A stretch of DNA of 64,000 nt from Candidatus Omnitrophota bacterium (lineage in GTDB: Bacteria; Omnitrophota; Gorgyraeia; Zapsychrales; Zapsychraceae). The translations under genes and the position numbers were made by a program. This document shows, one piece after another, positions 7,121-15,709 of this stretch; position 1 is the stretch's first letter, and each line of letters begins with the position of its first letter. Location of the stretch: NCBI GenBank assembly GCA_020632495.1, contig JACKFL010000006.1:806001-870000 (forward strand), given 5' to 3'. The notes under the pieces were generated by a model, which ran no database searches, was not told where the DNA came from, and saw only the letters and a program-made list of their open reading frames with translations.

Positions 7121-9453
7121 GTCTCGTTCTCCTGTTGCTCTTTTTCTTGCAGCGCTTTTATGATCTTGTCGGGTGTAATGGGCAGCTCCCGGATGCGGAC
7201 GCCGATAGCGTCTTCGATGGCGTTGGCGATGGCGGCCGATGTCGGCAGCAAGGACGCCTCTCCCATCCCTTTGGCCCCGAACGGGCCTTCAGGATCATCT
7301 GTCTCGACGAGAATGGACTCCATTTCCGGGATACCCATGGTGCGGGGCAGCCGATAATTCGCGAAATTTCCGTTGGCCGGACGCCCCTTTTTGTCGAAAT
7401 GGAGGTTCTCCAAAAATGTGTAGCCGATCCCCATCGCCAGGGATCCCTCAATTTGTCCCTCTACCGACTGGGGATTGATGGCCTTACCGATATCGTGTGC
7501 GTCCCACAGTTTCAGGATCGTTACCTCACCAGTCCCGGTGTCCACCTCCACTTCGGCTATCTGGGCCTCAAAACCGTAGCTTCCCGAGACATTGCCCTCT
7601 CCCGTCCGGAAATCGATCGGTGTGGTCTTGGGATTATAACTCCCCCGGCCGATAATCTGACGGCCGTAGCGGAATGAGTAGGCCAGTTCCAATGCCTTGT
7701 CGAAGTCCATAATCACTTCACCGCTGGTAGTGACGATGACCTCCTCAGCGCGGATATCCAGATCATCACAGGCGAGATTCTTTTCTTCACTGACCACCTT
7801 CAGAATCTGTTGCTTCGCGTCCCTGGCCGCCAGGATCGTCGCATTTCCGGAGATGAAAGTCACCCGCGAAGCGAAACTGCCGGTGTCAAACGGTGTGATC
7901 TCGGTATCCCCGGATTTGCATTTGATCCGGCCATAGCTGACACCCAGCTCCTGCGCGGCGATTTGCGAGAGTGCCGTGTTGGAGCCTTGGCCGGTGTCCG
8001 CCGCCCCGGTGAACAGATAAACGGATCCGTCCTCTTCGACTTTGACGATCGATCCGGCGGATTCATGCGATTTGTACATCTTTGATCCCATGACGTCGGC
8101 CGCGATGCCGATGCCGATGCCGCGTTTTTTTGCGCGCTGTTGTCCTTTTTTCTTGGTCCACTCCGCCGAGGCGCAGGCCCGTTCGATGCATTCACGCAGG
8201 CCGTTGGTGGTGAGCTTCATTTGATTGATAGTCGTCATGTTCGGACCGGTGATATTACGCAGACGAAATTCAACCGGATCGAGGCCGACACCGGCGGCCA
8301 GCATGTCCATATGCGATTCGATCGCGAACCCGGCCTGCACCCCGCCGAAACCGCGCATCGCCCCGCTGATCGGTGTGTTGGTATAGACCCGGTAACCGGT
8401 GACGCGGAAATGTTCAATCCGGTACACCATAAAGATGCGCATGATGGCGGCGGCCAGGACCGTCGGGCCGTAGCTGCAGTACGCGCCGCCGTCGGCGATC
8501 ACCTCGCCGGTTATGGCGACCAGGGTCCCGTCCTTTTTGACGCCGGACTTCAGTCGATAGATCATGCCGTGCTTGCGGCGGGAAGCGAGAAATTCCTCCT
8601 CCCTGCTGTAGCAAATTTTGACCGGCAGTCCGCCGGCTTTCTTTGAAAGCAGGCACGCCGCAAAATCCATCGGGAGCATTTCCAGTTTACCGCCGAAACC
8701 TCCTCCGACGGCAAGCTTGATGACGCGTACGTCATTCAGGTCCATCTTCAAAGTCTTGGCCAGGGCCTCCCGGCATTTGAACGGGGCCTGGCTTGAGGCC
8801 CAGAGCGTAACTTTATTGGAAAATGTCTCCCATTGTCCGACGCACACATGCGGTTCCATGGCGGTTTGATGAGCGGCCGGAGCGTAAAACTCGTCTTCGC
8901 GGATGTAGTCGGCCTCCTTCAGCGCGCGGTCGGGGTTGCCGAAATTGACCGGCAGAATAACGGCGATATTGTTGAGTGATTCGTGGATAAGCGGCGCGCC
9001 CGGCTTCATGGCCTCCCGGACGTCGACAACGTGCGGGAGTTTTTCATATTCCACCTTGATAAGTTTTAACGCCTGGTCCGCGGTTTCCTCATCAACGGCC
9101 GCCACCGCGCCGAATTCGTCGCCGATGTAGCGCACCCTGTCCGCTTCCAGAGCCATCTGGTCGATGGTGTGCGGAAAGAAATATTCGTTCGAACCGAACT
9201 TAATATTGTGCGTGTCTTTGGCCGTCACGATCGCGCGCACGCCCGGCAATTTCTCGGCCTCAGAGGTATCGATGCTGAGGATCTTGGCGTGGGGATGCGG
9301 TGAGCGCAGCATTTTGCCGATGAGCATATTAGGAAAGCTGACGTCAAAGGCGTATTTGGTCTGGCCGGTGACCATCCCTAATCCGTCGATGCGTGGCACG
9401 CTTTTTCCCACCGGATCGACATACTCTTTTTTATGATCGACTTTGATATTCAT
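7117..9453 (-). CDS. Molybdenum hydroxylase large (molybdopterin-binding) subunit
   Basis: This 778-residue protein belongs to the xanthine dehydrogenase/aldehyde oxidoreductase large-subunit family. Cofactor-contact motifs are GGGFGGK (250-256), GAMRGFGG (364-371) and the C-terminal GAKGMGEA, with the conserved active-site glutamate at about E732. The AYxCSFR loop of form-I CO dehydrogenases is absent, so this is a purine- or aldehyde-type hydroxylase rather than a true CO dehydrogenase. The substrate cannot be read from sequence. It is cytoplasmic by lack of a signal peptide and lies 3 nt downstream of the Fe-S subunit gene. Confidence 0.94.
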   Translation of the reverse strand: MNIKVDHKKEYVDPVGKSVPRIDGLGMVTGQTKYAFDVSFPNMLIGKMLRSPHPHAKILSIDTSEAEKLPGVRAIVTAKDTHNIKFGSNEYFFPHTIDQMALEADRVRYIGDEFGAVAAVDEETADQALKLIKVEYEKLPHVVDVREAMKPGAPLIHESLNNIAVILPVNFGNPDRALKEADYIREDEFYAPAAHQTAMEPHVCVGQWETFSNKVTLWASSQAPFKCREALAKTLKMDLNDVRVIKLAVGGGFGGKLEMLPMDFAACLLSKKAGGLPVKICYSREEEFLASRRKHGMIYRLKSGVKKDGTLVAITGEVIADGGAYCSYGPTVLAAAIMRIFMVYRIEHFRVTGYRVYTNTPISGAMRGFGGVQAGFAIESHMDMLAAGVGLDPVEFRLRNITGPNMTTINQMKLTTNGLRECIERACASAEWTKKKGQQRAKKRGIGIGIAADVMGSKMYKSHESAGSIVKVEEDGSVYLFTGAADTGQGSNTALSQIAAQELGVSYGRIKCKSGDTEITPFDTGSFASRVTFISGNATILAARDAKQQILKVVSEEKNLACDDLDIRAEEVIVTTSGEVIMDFDKALELAYSFRYGRQIIGRGSYNPKTTPIDFRTGEGNVSGSYGFEAQIAEVEVDTGTGEVTILKLWDAHDIGKAINPQSVEGQIEGSLAMGIGYTFLENLHFDKKGRPANGNFANYRLPRTMGIPEMESILVETDDPEGPFGAKGMGEASLLPTSAAIANAIEDAIGVRIRELPITPDKIIKALQEKEQQENET

Positions 9454-9456
9454 AGG

Positions 9457-9981
9457 TCAACTCGCTGACTTCGTTTCCGCGGAACGCGGCGTGTTCGCAG
9501 GTTTCTGTCCCTGTCCGGCCATCTTCTCTCCGGCCTCCTCAATGGCCTCGATAATCTTCAGATAACCGGCGCAGCGGCACAGGTTGCCGTCCAGGGCGTA
9601 ATCGATCTCGGCCCGCGTCGGCCGCGGGTTGACGTCCAGCAGGGCCTTGGCCGACATAATGATCCCCGGAATGCAGAAGCCGCATTGGACCGCCCCCTTG
9701 TCCAGAAAGGCCTGCTGCAACGGGTGCAGCGTGTCTCCGTCCGCCAGCCCTTCGATGGTGGTGATCCGCGCGCCGGTGCAGGCGGCGGCCAGCGAAATGC
9801 ATGACAGCACGGCGCTGCCGTTAATCGCCACCGTACACAAACCGCACTCGGACTCTTCACAGCCGGTCTTGGTCCCGGTGAGCCCCAGGTTATCCCGCAA
9901 CACTTCCAGCAGGGTTTCGTTTCCGCGCAGGGTCAGCGGATAATCGCGGCCGTTAATATTTAGAGTGACGTCTTTACTCAT
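9457..9981 (-). CDS. Molybdenum hydroxylase 2Fe-2S subunit
   Basis: This 174-residue protein carries both [2Fe-2S] clusters of the family. The plant-type ferredoxin site is C41, C46, C49 and C61 (CEESECGLC loop). The helical-domain site is C100, C103, C135 and C137 (CGFC and CRC). It passes electrons from the molybdenum centre to FAD in the three-subunit enzyme. The C-terminal 20 residues are a polar extension. The start overlaps the FAD-subunit stop by 8 nt, which indicates translational coupling. Confidence 0.96.
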   Translation of the reverse strand: MSKDVTLNINGRDYPLTLRGNETLLEVLRDNLGLTGTKTGCEESECGLCTVAINGSAVLSCISLAAACTGARITTIEGLADGDTLHPLQQAFLDKGAVQCGFCIPGIIMSAKALLDVNPRPTRAEIDYALDGNLCRCAGYLKIIEAIEEAGEKMAGQGQKPANTPRSAETKSAS

Positions 9982-10822
9982 CGTTGATCAGCTCCCCGAT
10001 GGCCTCCCGCAGATATAACCGGAAGAGGTGTGTTTTGTAGTCGCTTCCGCGTTTGGCGTAAATCTCCCCGGTCAAATGATCCAGGGCGGCCGCCGGCAGG
10101 TCCGGTCCGGCCGGCGCGGTATTCAGAAATTCTTCCAGCGCGGCATCGCGTTGCGCAAACTCGACGCAGTTATTGACCGCGACCCGGCAGTCTTCCAGGG
10201 ATGCCTTTCCCCTGCCCGCGGAAATGATCAGCGACAACATCGGGATATCCACGAACTGCGACTTTTTGGCGCGCCGGTAGGCGCAGCGCCGGTCTGTGAT
10301 CAGCGGGAACCGGACGGCCGTCAACAACTTGTCGGTCTTGGCCTGCCCGGAAAAGAACTCTTGGGGATCGACCGCGGTCTCATTCATCGCGGAGTCCACA
10401 AAATACAAGCTTGCCTGGAGTCCGAGGCTTACCGCCGGCATTTCGGTCCACGTGTAGCGGCAGGTCAGATTGCCGCCGATAGTAGCCATGTTGCGAATCG
10501 GTTGCGTTGAGATATTACGGCATACCGTCTTGAGGACCGGCAGGTGCTCAGCGACCAGCGGATGGTCGAAGATCTCGGCGATGGTCGTCATGGCCCCGAT
10601 GCGCAATCCGTCCCGGTCCAGCGTGATCCCGCGCAATTCAGTGATATGCTGCAGGGTGATGACATGATCCGGCGTCCGCGCACCGTTGCGCTTCAGCAAT
10701 TTCAGCTGGTTCAGCAGAAATGTCCCCCCGGCATGAAGCCTGACGTGTTCAAGTTCGGCCATCAGGCGGACGGCCTCGCTCAACGACGTGGGGGCGTGAA
10801 ATGTGAGTGGATTGAGTAGCAT
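9974..10822 (-). CDS. Molybdenum hydroxylase FAD-binding subunit
   Basis: The 282-residue subunit starts at the ATG at 10822; the frame stays open further 5', but that segment overlaps the promoter and is basic filler. FAD-binding elements are LHAGGTFLL (AGGT at 31-34) and TIGGNL (114-119), as in CoxM/XdhB medium subunits, followed by a CO-dehydrogenase flavoprotein C-terminal domain. It oxidises the enzyme and delivers electrons to NAD or another acceptor. It is the first gene of the xdh operon, with its own promoter at 10881-10908. Confidence 0.93.
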   Translation of the reverse strand: MLLNPLTFHAPTSLSEAVRLMAELEHVRLHAGGTFLLNQLKLLKRNGARTPDHVITLQHITELRGITLDRDGLRIGAMTTIAEIFDHPLVAEHLPVLKTVCRNISTQPIRNMATIGGNLTCRYTWTEMPAVSLGLQASLYFVDSAMNETAVDPQEFFSGQAKTDKLLTAVRFPLITDRRCAYRRAKKSQFVDIPMLSLIISAGRGKASLEDCRVAVNNCVEFAQRDAALEEFLNTAPAGPDLPAAALDHLTGEIYAKRGSDYKTHLFRLYLREAIGELINDE

Positions 10823-10880
10823 CGCTTCGTCGGTTTTTTGACTATCTGATCGTGTTGTCGCGGAGTGAGAACGTTGCCCT

Positions 10881-10908
10881 AGTATATCAAAAATAGCTGT
10901 GCGTGCAA
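10881..10908 (-). promoter_or_regulatory. Sigma70-type promoter of the molybdenum hydroxylase operon
   Basis: On the minus strand TTGCAC (10908-10903) and TATACT (10886-10881) are separated by 16 bp. The expected start lies about 50 nt upstream of the FAD-subunit ATG. It is the only good promoter in the 115-bp gap after the CPBP protease gene. Confidence 0.6.
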
Positions 10909-10937
10909 GGAATTCGGGGGCCTCCGGCGGCGGACGC

Positions 10938-12791
10938 TCACGGCGACGCCTCCCGGCCGAGAAACTCGTCCACCGCCACCTCCACCACGGCAAAATCCCA
11001 CCCGTTGGCCGCGATTTCGGTCTTGATTTCAGCAGCCGGCCGCCCCTGAAATCGGGCCGCCTGCGCCTGCAGATAGGCGGTCAGGACCGTCACATTGAAG
11101 GTCTGCTGTTTGTTCAGATGCCAGCGCAGCGGGCGTTCCTCCACCCGGCGGTTGAGGATAAACGCGATCACGGCGAACAGCAGCGGCAGGCTGAGCGCAA
11201 ACAGGGCTCCGGCCAGATAAACAATATGCGCCGATCCGAACAGGTATCCGGTGGAATGCCAGAAGACGTTAAAGACATAGTGGCTGACGATGGTGCATAT
11301 CAATCCGAAGCGCAGATAGATAAAGGCCATGAAAAATCCGAGAATCGAGACTTCGACAGCCCGGTACCACATCGGATAAATCGGATAGGTCGTGTGGGCG
11401 AATCCCCACAACAGCGATGAGATCACCACGGCGGCCGCCGTATTTCTGAAGAACTTCTTCCCCACGTTGATGCCGAACAGCCGGTAGAGGACTTCCTCCG
11501 ACACGCTGGCGTTCAATCCGAGGGTGATCGCCGCGAGAGAAGGAAAATAGGACGTGCTCAGCGAGGTCATCCAGGAATACTCCACCCACACACTGAAGAA
11601 ACGCTCCCCTGTTTCGAGCAGCAACGCCTGGCAACCCAGCAGTACCAGAAAGACCAAATATCCGGCAAGCACGGATTGGGCGACCTCACGCGAAAAAAAC
11701 GTGGTGTGGATGTATTTCAGGAGGCTTCCCTCCCGCTGGGACCGGGCCATCTCAAAGTGCAGGAGTTCTCCCGACAAGCCCGGCATCAGCACATAAAAGG
11801 CGGCCATCACGGTTCCGACCAGCGCATTGGTCAGGAAGCGGATAACATAGGAATTCATCGACGACGTGGTCTGGTATTGGGTGATAATCGATTCGAACGC
11901 ATTGAAGAAACCGAGCATGTTCAAGGCAAACAGGACTGCGGCGATTTTGATGTACATCCATTTGGTCGTATGCATGGCCAGATGATTTTTGCGGGCCACC
12001 ACAAAGTACACGGCGGATATAAAGAAGATCATATGAAAAATCCGGGTGACGGTATTGATATTTTGTGAGACGACCTGCTTGCTTTGCATATCGCGCTGGT
12101 AATCCTCGGGGATCTTGAAATGATGATGGGCATAGGAAAGGATTTGATCCCCGGAACTGGTAATATTGGACAGCAGTTTTCCGGTGCCGCCGTCTTCCTT
12201 CCACGGGATGCTGACCTCGTCATGGCGCCAGGCAAAGGTGTGATCGCGGCGAAAATCGTAGATCGTTGAAAGGTCGCCCACCAGGGTATAATTCTCGACC
12301 TGAAATCCGAACCGTTCGCGCAGAAAATCCCTGGATCGCTCACGGGCATCGTCCTTGGGGATTTCCTCGATTTTCTCGGTTTCCTCGATGAGGTGCTGGT
12401 AGAAAATGACCTTGCCTGTCCGTGAGGATACCAGCACTTTGTACTGTTCCTTCTGCCCCTCCCGGAAAAAACGTACCGACCAGTAGAAGAGATCGACGTC
12501 ATACTTCCGCAGGAACTCCTTCATCTTCTTGGTGCCGATCGATCTTTTGAGGTAACCGCTGGTCTGTGTGTCGCGCTGAAATACAATCGCGTGCCGGTAT
12601 GTGCCGAGTTGCGGTTCATTGGCGGCGACATAGCGGGTGGCGATGTCCAGCGCCTGCTGGCGGTTGACCGACAGATCGATATATGTCAGTTCAGGTAGCC
12701 GCAACACGCCCCACAGGAGGGCGCCGGCCAACGCAAGGGCGGCGAATATTAACCAGGGAAATGAATCAATGGCGGGGCGGCGGTCGGTCAT
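10938..12791 (-). CDS. CPBP (CAAX-type) intramembrane protease with large N-terminal domain
   Basis: The C-terminal half of this 617-residue protein has the CPBP/ABI motifs in order: EEVLYR (E432, E433, R437), a helix with H466 (WGFAH) and H504 in SHYVFN (504-508). These motifs mark a membrane glutamic protease. Several membrane helices surround them, and one more lies near residues 12-30. Between them sits a soluble region of about 220 residues (35-245) with PepSY-like features (LDIATRYVAANEP and a strand-rich FYWSVRFFREGQ segment), presumably facing the periplasm. It is 6 nt downstream of the HEAT-like gene and shares the nadC transcript. The substrate is unknown. Confidence 0.85.
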   Translation of the reverse strand: MTDRRPAIDSFPWLIFAALALAGALLWGVLRLPELTYIDLSVNRQQALDIATRYVAANEPQLGTYRHAIVFQRDTQTSGYLKRSIGTKKMKEFLRKYDVDLFYWSVRFFREGQKEQYKVLVSSRTGKVIFYQHLIEETEKIEEIPKDDARERSRDFLRERFGFQVENYTLVGDLSTIYDFRRDHTFAWRHDEVSIPWKEDGGTGKLLSNITSSGDQILSYAHHHFKIPEDYQRDMQSKQVVSQNINTVTRIFHMIFFISAVYFVVARKNHLAMHTTKWMYIKIAAVLFALNMLGFFNAFESIITQYQTTSSMNSYVIRFLTNALVGTVMAAFYVLMPGLSGELLHFEMARSQREGSLLKYIHTTFFSREVAQSVLAGYLVFLVLLGCQALLLETGERFFSVWVEYSWMTSLSTSYFPSLAAITLGLNASVSEEVLYRLFGINVGKKFFRNTAAAVVISSLLWGFAHTTYPIYPMWYRAVEVSILGFFMAFIYLRFGLICTIVSHYVFNVFWHSTGYLFGSAHIVYLAGALFALSLPLLFAVIAFILNRRVEERPLRWHLNKQQTFNVTVLTAYLQAQAARFQGRPAAEIKTEIAANGWDFAVVEVAVDEFLGREASP

Positions 12792-12797
12792 AAGTGG

Positions 12798-13478
12798 TTA
12801 CAATAGCCCCAATACCTCGGTGGGGAGATTGTCGAGCTCCTGGTTGCCCAGCACCTTGATCGACCAGCGCAGCAACTTCAGTTTTTGTGTCAAGCGCATG
12901 TCCGGTTCGACCACCTGGGTCAGCCGTTTGCGTGACAGGAAGAGTACTTTGCGCAGCGTGTTGAAGAAGATCCGGGCTTCACGCGCCCGGTTGTCCCCTT
13001 TCTCGACGATGTTTTCCAGCGCTTTATAGGCCATATCATTGACCGTGGGATTGTAGTGATCGAGTTTCTGGATCAGTGCCGGCACCATTGATTTCAGGTA
13101 CTTGATGCGGTCGAGCAGACACAGCGTGTGCATGATTTCGACCTGCACAAACGGCGAATCCGTCCGTTTCAGGCGGCGCAGCAGGATCTTTTCTATATTC
13201 TTCTTTTCTTTGGAGACGACTTCATCCGCAAAGTTTTCCCGGAATACCCGCAGCGAGGCGGCCCGCTGGTAATCATTGGGCAACGCGTCGTCGTCTATCA
13301 TCGCCATCAAGATTTCTTTAGAGTATTTGGCGTATTGCTGCGCTCCGCGGTCGAGGAGTTTGCGGTCGTCGAACATCATCAACCCGTTAGGCCCTTCCGG
13401 GGTCGGTTGCTGGGCGGTTGCCGGTGAGACCAATAACATCACGGTCAGGGTCAAATAGAAGGCTTTATTTCGGATCAT
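12798..13478 (-). CDS. Exported HEAT-like repeat protein, unknown function
   Basis: This 226-residue protein has a signal peptide (residues 1-22, cleavage near PATAQQ) followed by an all-helical sequence. Repeating LLRRLKRTDSPFVQVEIMH and ALIQKLDHYNPTVNDMA segments look like HEAT or armadillo repeats, which usually mediate protein contacts. The start overlaps the nadC 3' end by 14 nt, and the CPBP protease follows after 6 nt, so it may act with that membrane protein. No catalytic motif is seen. Confidence 0.72.
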   Translation of the reverse strand: MIRNKAFYLTLTVMLLVSPATAQQPTPEGPNGLMMFDDRKLLDRGAQQYAKYSKEILMAMIDDDALPNDYQRAASLRVFRENFADEVVSKEKKNIEKILLRRLKRTDSPFVQVEIMHTLCLLDRIKYLKSMVPALIQKLDHYNPTVNDMAYKALENIVEKGDNRAREARIFFNTLRKVLFLSRKRLTQVVEPDMRLTQKLKLLRWSIKVLGNQELDNLPTEVLGLL

Positions 13479-14319
13479 AATCCAACTCCAGGGAAACGTC
13501 CACGGCCGGTGCCGAATGGGTCAGGGCGCCCAGCGAAATCCGGTCCACACCGGCCTGAGCATAGTGGGCCACGTTGCGCAGGGTAATGCCGCCCGAGGCC
13601 TCCAATTGGATCGACTTGTTCAGCCGGTTACGAATGGCCACGGCCTGGCCGACCATGGCCGGACGCATGTTGTCCAGCAATATGATATCCGGCGCGGCAA
13701 GCAATGCCGCGGCCAGTTCTTCCAGATCATCGACTTCCGCCACAATCCGGCGCCGGGACTTGGCCCGCACGATGCGGATAGCGCCGGCAATGTCGACCTC
13801 CGGCCGGCAGGCCGTCCGGTGATTATCTTTGATCATCACCATCTCCTGCAGGTCAAAGCGGTGATTCTGACCGCCGCCGCAGCGAACGGCGTAGCGCTCC
13901 AGGTCCCGCAGTGTGGGGGTCGTTTTACGTGTGTCCAGGATCGCGCATCCTGTCCCGGATACGGCCTTCACAAATCGATGGGTGTGAGTGGCTATCCCGC
14001 CCAGGCGTCCGAAGAAATTCAATGCCGTCCGTTCCCCGCTCAGTACGGCACGCGTCTTGGCCCGAATCAGGGCCACAGCGCTGCCCTTTGCGGCTTCTTC
14101 CCCGTCCTTGACCAGCGTCTTGTACCGGGCTCCGGGGTCCAATTTGCGAAAAATCTCGCGAGCCAGCCGATGCCCGCAAACGGTTCCCTCCTGCCGGTAA
14201 ATGATCCGGGCCGAGGCGAATTGACGGGCGGGAATCAGGGACAGAGTGGTGATGTCCTGAGCGGCCCGGTCCTCACGCAGGGCCTGCCGCACAAGGCTGT
14301 GGATGGCTGCTGTGTTCAT
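13465..14319 (-). CDS. nadC: Nicotinate-nucleotide pyrophosphorylase (quinolinate phosphoribosyltransferase)
   Basis: The 284-residue protein shows the NadC active-site series: DTRKTTPTLR, the YAVRCGGGQNHRFDL loop, MIKDNH, and C-terminal EASGGI and DRISLGALTHS phosphate-binding segments. It converts quinolinate and PRPP to nicotinate mononucleotide in de novo NAD synthesis. I chose the ATG at 14319. A TTG at 14331 would add four residues but sits only 2 nt after the GGAG. The gene starts just downstream of a consensus promoter (14341-14369) and heads the run with the HEAT-like and CPBP genes. Confidence 0.95.
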   Translation of the reverse strand: MNTAAIHSLVRQALREDRAAQDITTLSLIPARQFASARIIYRQEGTVCGHRLAREIFRKLDPGARYKTLVKDGEEAAKGSAVALIRAKTRAVLSGERTALNFFGRLGGIATHTHRFVKAVSGTGCAILDTRKTTPTLRDLERYAVRCGGGQNHRFDLQEMVMIKDNHRTACRPEVDIAGAIRIVRAKSRRRIVAEVDDLEELAAALLAAPDIILLDNMRPAMVGQAVAIRNRLNKSIQLEASGGITLRNVAHYAQAGVDRISLGALTHSAPAVDVSLELDYDPK

Positions 14320-14340
14320 GCGATTTGACAATTCTCCGTT

Positions 14341-14369
14341 ATTATAGAGGCAGGTATGGGGACTTTCAA
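14341..14369 (-). promoter_or_regulatory. Sigma70-type promoter of nadC
   Basis: TTGAAA (14369-14364) and a perfect TATAAT (14346-14341) are separated by 17 bp on the minus strand. The expected start near 14334 leaves a leader of only about 15 nt before the nadC ATG. Confidence 0.72.
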
Positions 14370-14436
14370 GGATAAGCTCAGAGGAAACACGCGGGGAAAT
14401 CTTCGGTTTTCTCGGCGGCAGATCCGGAACGCCTTG

Positions 14437-15033
14437 CTATTGTTGAGGTTCTGCCGGGACTTCTGCGGGGGCTTCGGCGTCGAAGGCGGATTCGTCCTCG
14501 ACGACCGGCGGCTCTTCCATAGCAGCGGTTTCGGGGGCGCCTTCTTCGGTGATCATCTCCATGGAATTGTCGATCAGGGCCGTCCCCTCCTGGGTGGTTT
14601 CTCCGGAGGCGGCACCTTCGGGAAGCGTGCCTTCTCCCATGTCTCCTTCGGCGACTACTCCCTCCAGATCAAACCCCTCGTTGGGATCCCACAAGAGTTC
14701 CAGGGCCTCCATGGGAAACGGGCCTTTGGAGAGCCGATTAATGAATTTGGTGTTACCCTTCGGCATCCATTCAAATTCCAGTTCATCGCCGGGCTTCAAA
14801 TCGTTAATCTTCTCAATATTAAAGACTTCTATACTTCGGGAGCTATACTGGTACATAACGTCATCAATTTCATGGGTATCCCAATTATACTCGGAAACCT
14901 GCATGCGCTGGCCCTTTAAATCGATTTTCTTTAGCGTTCCAAAGCCTTGGGTGTCCTTGGCCGAGCTGGGGGACGGAAACAGCAGCAAGAGGGATACCGC
15001 AGCCGCGGTGATGATGGAATGAGACTTCGACAT
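14437..15033 (-). CDS. Exported acidic protein, unknown function
   Basis: This 198-residue protein has a signal peptide (1-25, SPSSAKD junction). A small beta-rich domain (about 28-100) is similar in pattern to short OB-like DUF5666 proteins (GTLKKIDLKGQRMQV, LKPGDELEFEW). The rest (110-198) is low-complexity, very rich in Glu and Ala, and probably disordered. The ribosome-binding site GGAGG lies upstream and the gene has its own promoter. No function can be assigned. Confidence 0.7.
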   Translation of the reverse strand: MSKSHSIITAAAVSLLLLFPSPSSAKDTQGFGTLKKIDLKGQRMQVSEYNWDTHEIDDVMYQYSSRSIEVFNIEKINDLKPGDELEFEWMPKGNTKFINRLSKGPFPMEALELLWDPNEGFDLEGVVAEGDMGEGTLPEGAASGETTQEGTALIDNSMEMITEEGAPETAAMEEPPVVEDESAFDAEAPAEVPAEPQQ

Positions 15034-15081
15034 GAACGTACCTCCGTAAAAGATAATAGTGGGGGAACAGATCCCTCACAA

Positions 15082-15110
15082 ATTTAACACACGACGACGG
15101 ACTTTGGCAA
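15082..15110 (-). promoter_or_regulatory. Sigma70-type promoter of the 14437-15033 gene
   Basis: TTGCCA (15110-15105) and TTAAAT (15087-15082) are separated by 17 bp on the minus strand, giving a leader of roughly 40 nt before the ATG at 15033. Confidence 0.5.
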
Positions 15111-15137
15111 GCGTTCCCTTGAACCGGAGGCGGCCCC

Positions 15138-15443
15138 TTAGTTCGGGGCCGGCCCTGCCGCTAAGTACGTTTGGACCAGATCTTCCCACTCCGCCTCCAG
15201 CCCGCCGTGATAAGGCGATTGACCGGCCCGGGAGTACCAGTAAGCCGCATTGGACCGGTCTCCCTCCTTGCGATGCAGATAGGCGTGAATCCGCGCCCCC
15301 TGCGGTCCGGATATATCCTGGGCGATGCGGTGTGCTTGTTCCCAGTCATTCTTGGCGTCCCACCATAAGGCTGCCAGAAGTTCGGAACATCCGGCCGGTG
15401 GTGACGCGCCGGCCAGGGATTCTTTGAATCCGGTCAAATCCAT
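15138..15443 (-). CDS. Conserved hypothetical protein, about 100 residues
   Basis: The protein has 101 residues from the ATG at 15443, which overlaps the upstream stop as TGATG. It contains LLAALWWDAKNDWEQAHRIA and AYLHRKEGDRSNAAYWYSRA, a helical pattern I recognise as a widespread small cytoplasmic protein of unknown role. Tryptophan and histidine are unusually frequent. The last gene of the 17929-15138 run is translationally coupled to its neighbour. Confidence 0.75.
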   Translation of the reverse strand: MDLTGFKESLAGASPPAGCSELLAALWWDAKNDWEQAHRIAQDISGPQGARIHAYLHRKEGDRSNAAYWYSRAGQSPYHGGLEAEWEDLVQTYLAAGPAPN

Positions 15444-15703
15444 CAACCAATCGTCCCTTCGTATTCCGGGAAATAGCGCTGGATGACTGGCAGTTCAAAG
15501 CGGCCCAGGATCATGGTATTGCTTTCCCGGTCCAGCAGAAACGCAAACGATTTTATTAGCAGCTCTTCTTTGGAGAGCCGGCCTTCGGTCAGCCTCTGGT
15601 GATAGGCGTCCGTCACCGTCACGATATGCCGTGTCGTGGTGCCTTCACGTACGGTCACTTCAAAATCATCTTTGTTGAGGTGCGTGACGGAAACGTTGCT
15701 CAT
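15443..15703 (-). CDS. Small conserved protein, unknown function
   Basis: This 86-residue protein has a beta-rich first half (VTHLNKDDFEVTVRE, RHIVTVTDAYHQ) and a helical second half (LSKEELLIKSFAFLLDRE). No enzymatic motif is visible. It starts 6 nt after the zinc-ribbon gene's stop and overlaps the start of the next gene, so it is in the middle of an operon. Confidence 0.72.
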   Translation of the reverse strand: MSNVSVTHLNKDDFEVTVREGTTTRHIVTVTDAYHQRLTEGRLSKEELLIKSFAFLLDRESNTMILGRFELPVIQRYFPEYEGTIG

Positions 15704-15709
15704 GGAATT

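Noticed and set aside
7117..9453. Form-I CO dehydrogenase (CoxL) for the large subunit
   Set aside because: The AYxCSFR copper-loop signature is missing; an AYCSYG segment lies at a different position and the equivalent loop reads GAMRGFGG.
9974..10993. Longer FAD-subunit frame starting at 10993
   Set aside because: The first 57 codons are basic filler, overlap the promoter at 10881 and the end of the CPBP gene, and precede the normal family start at 10822.
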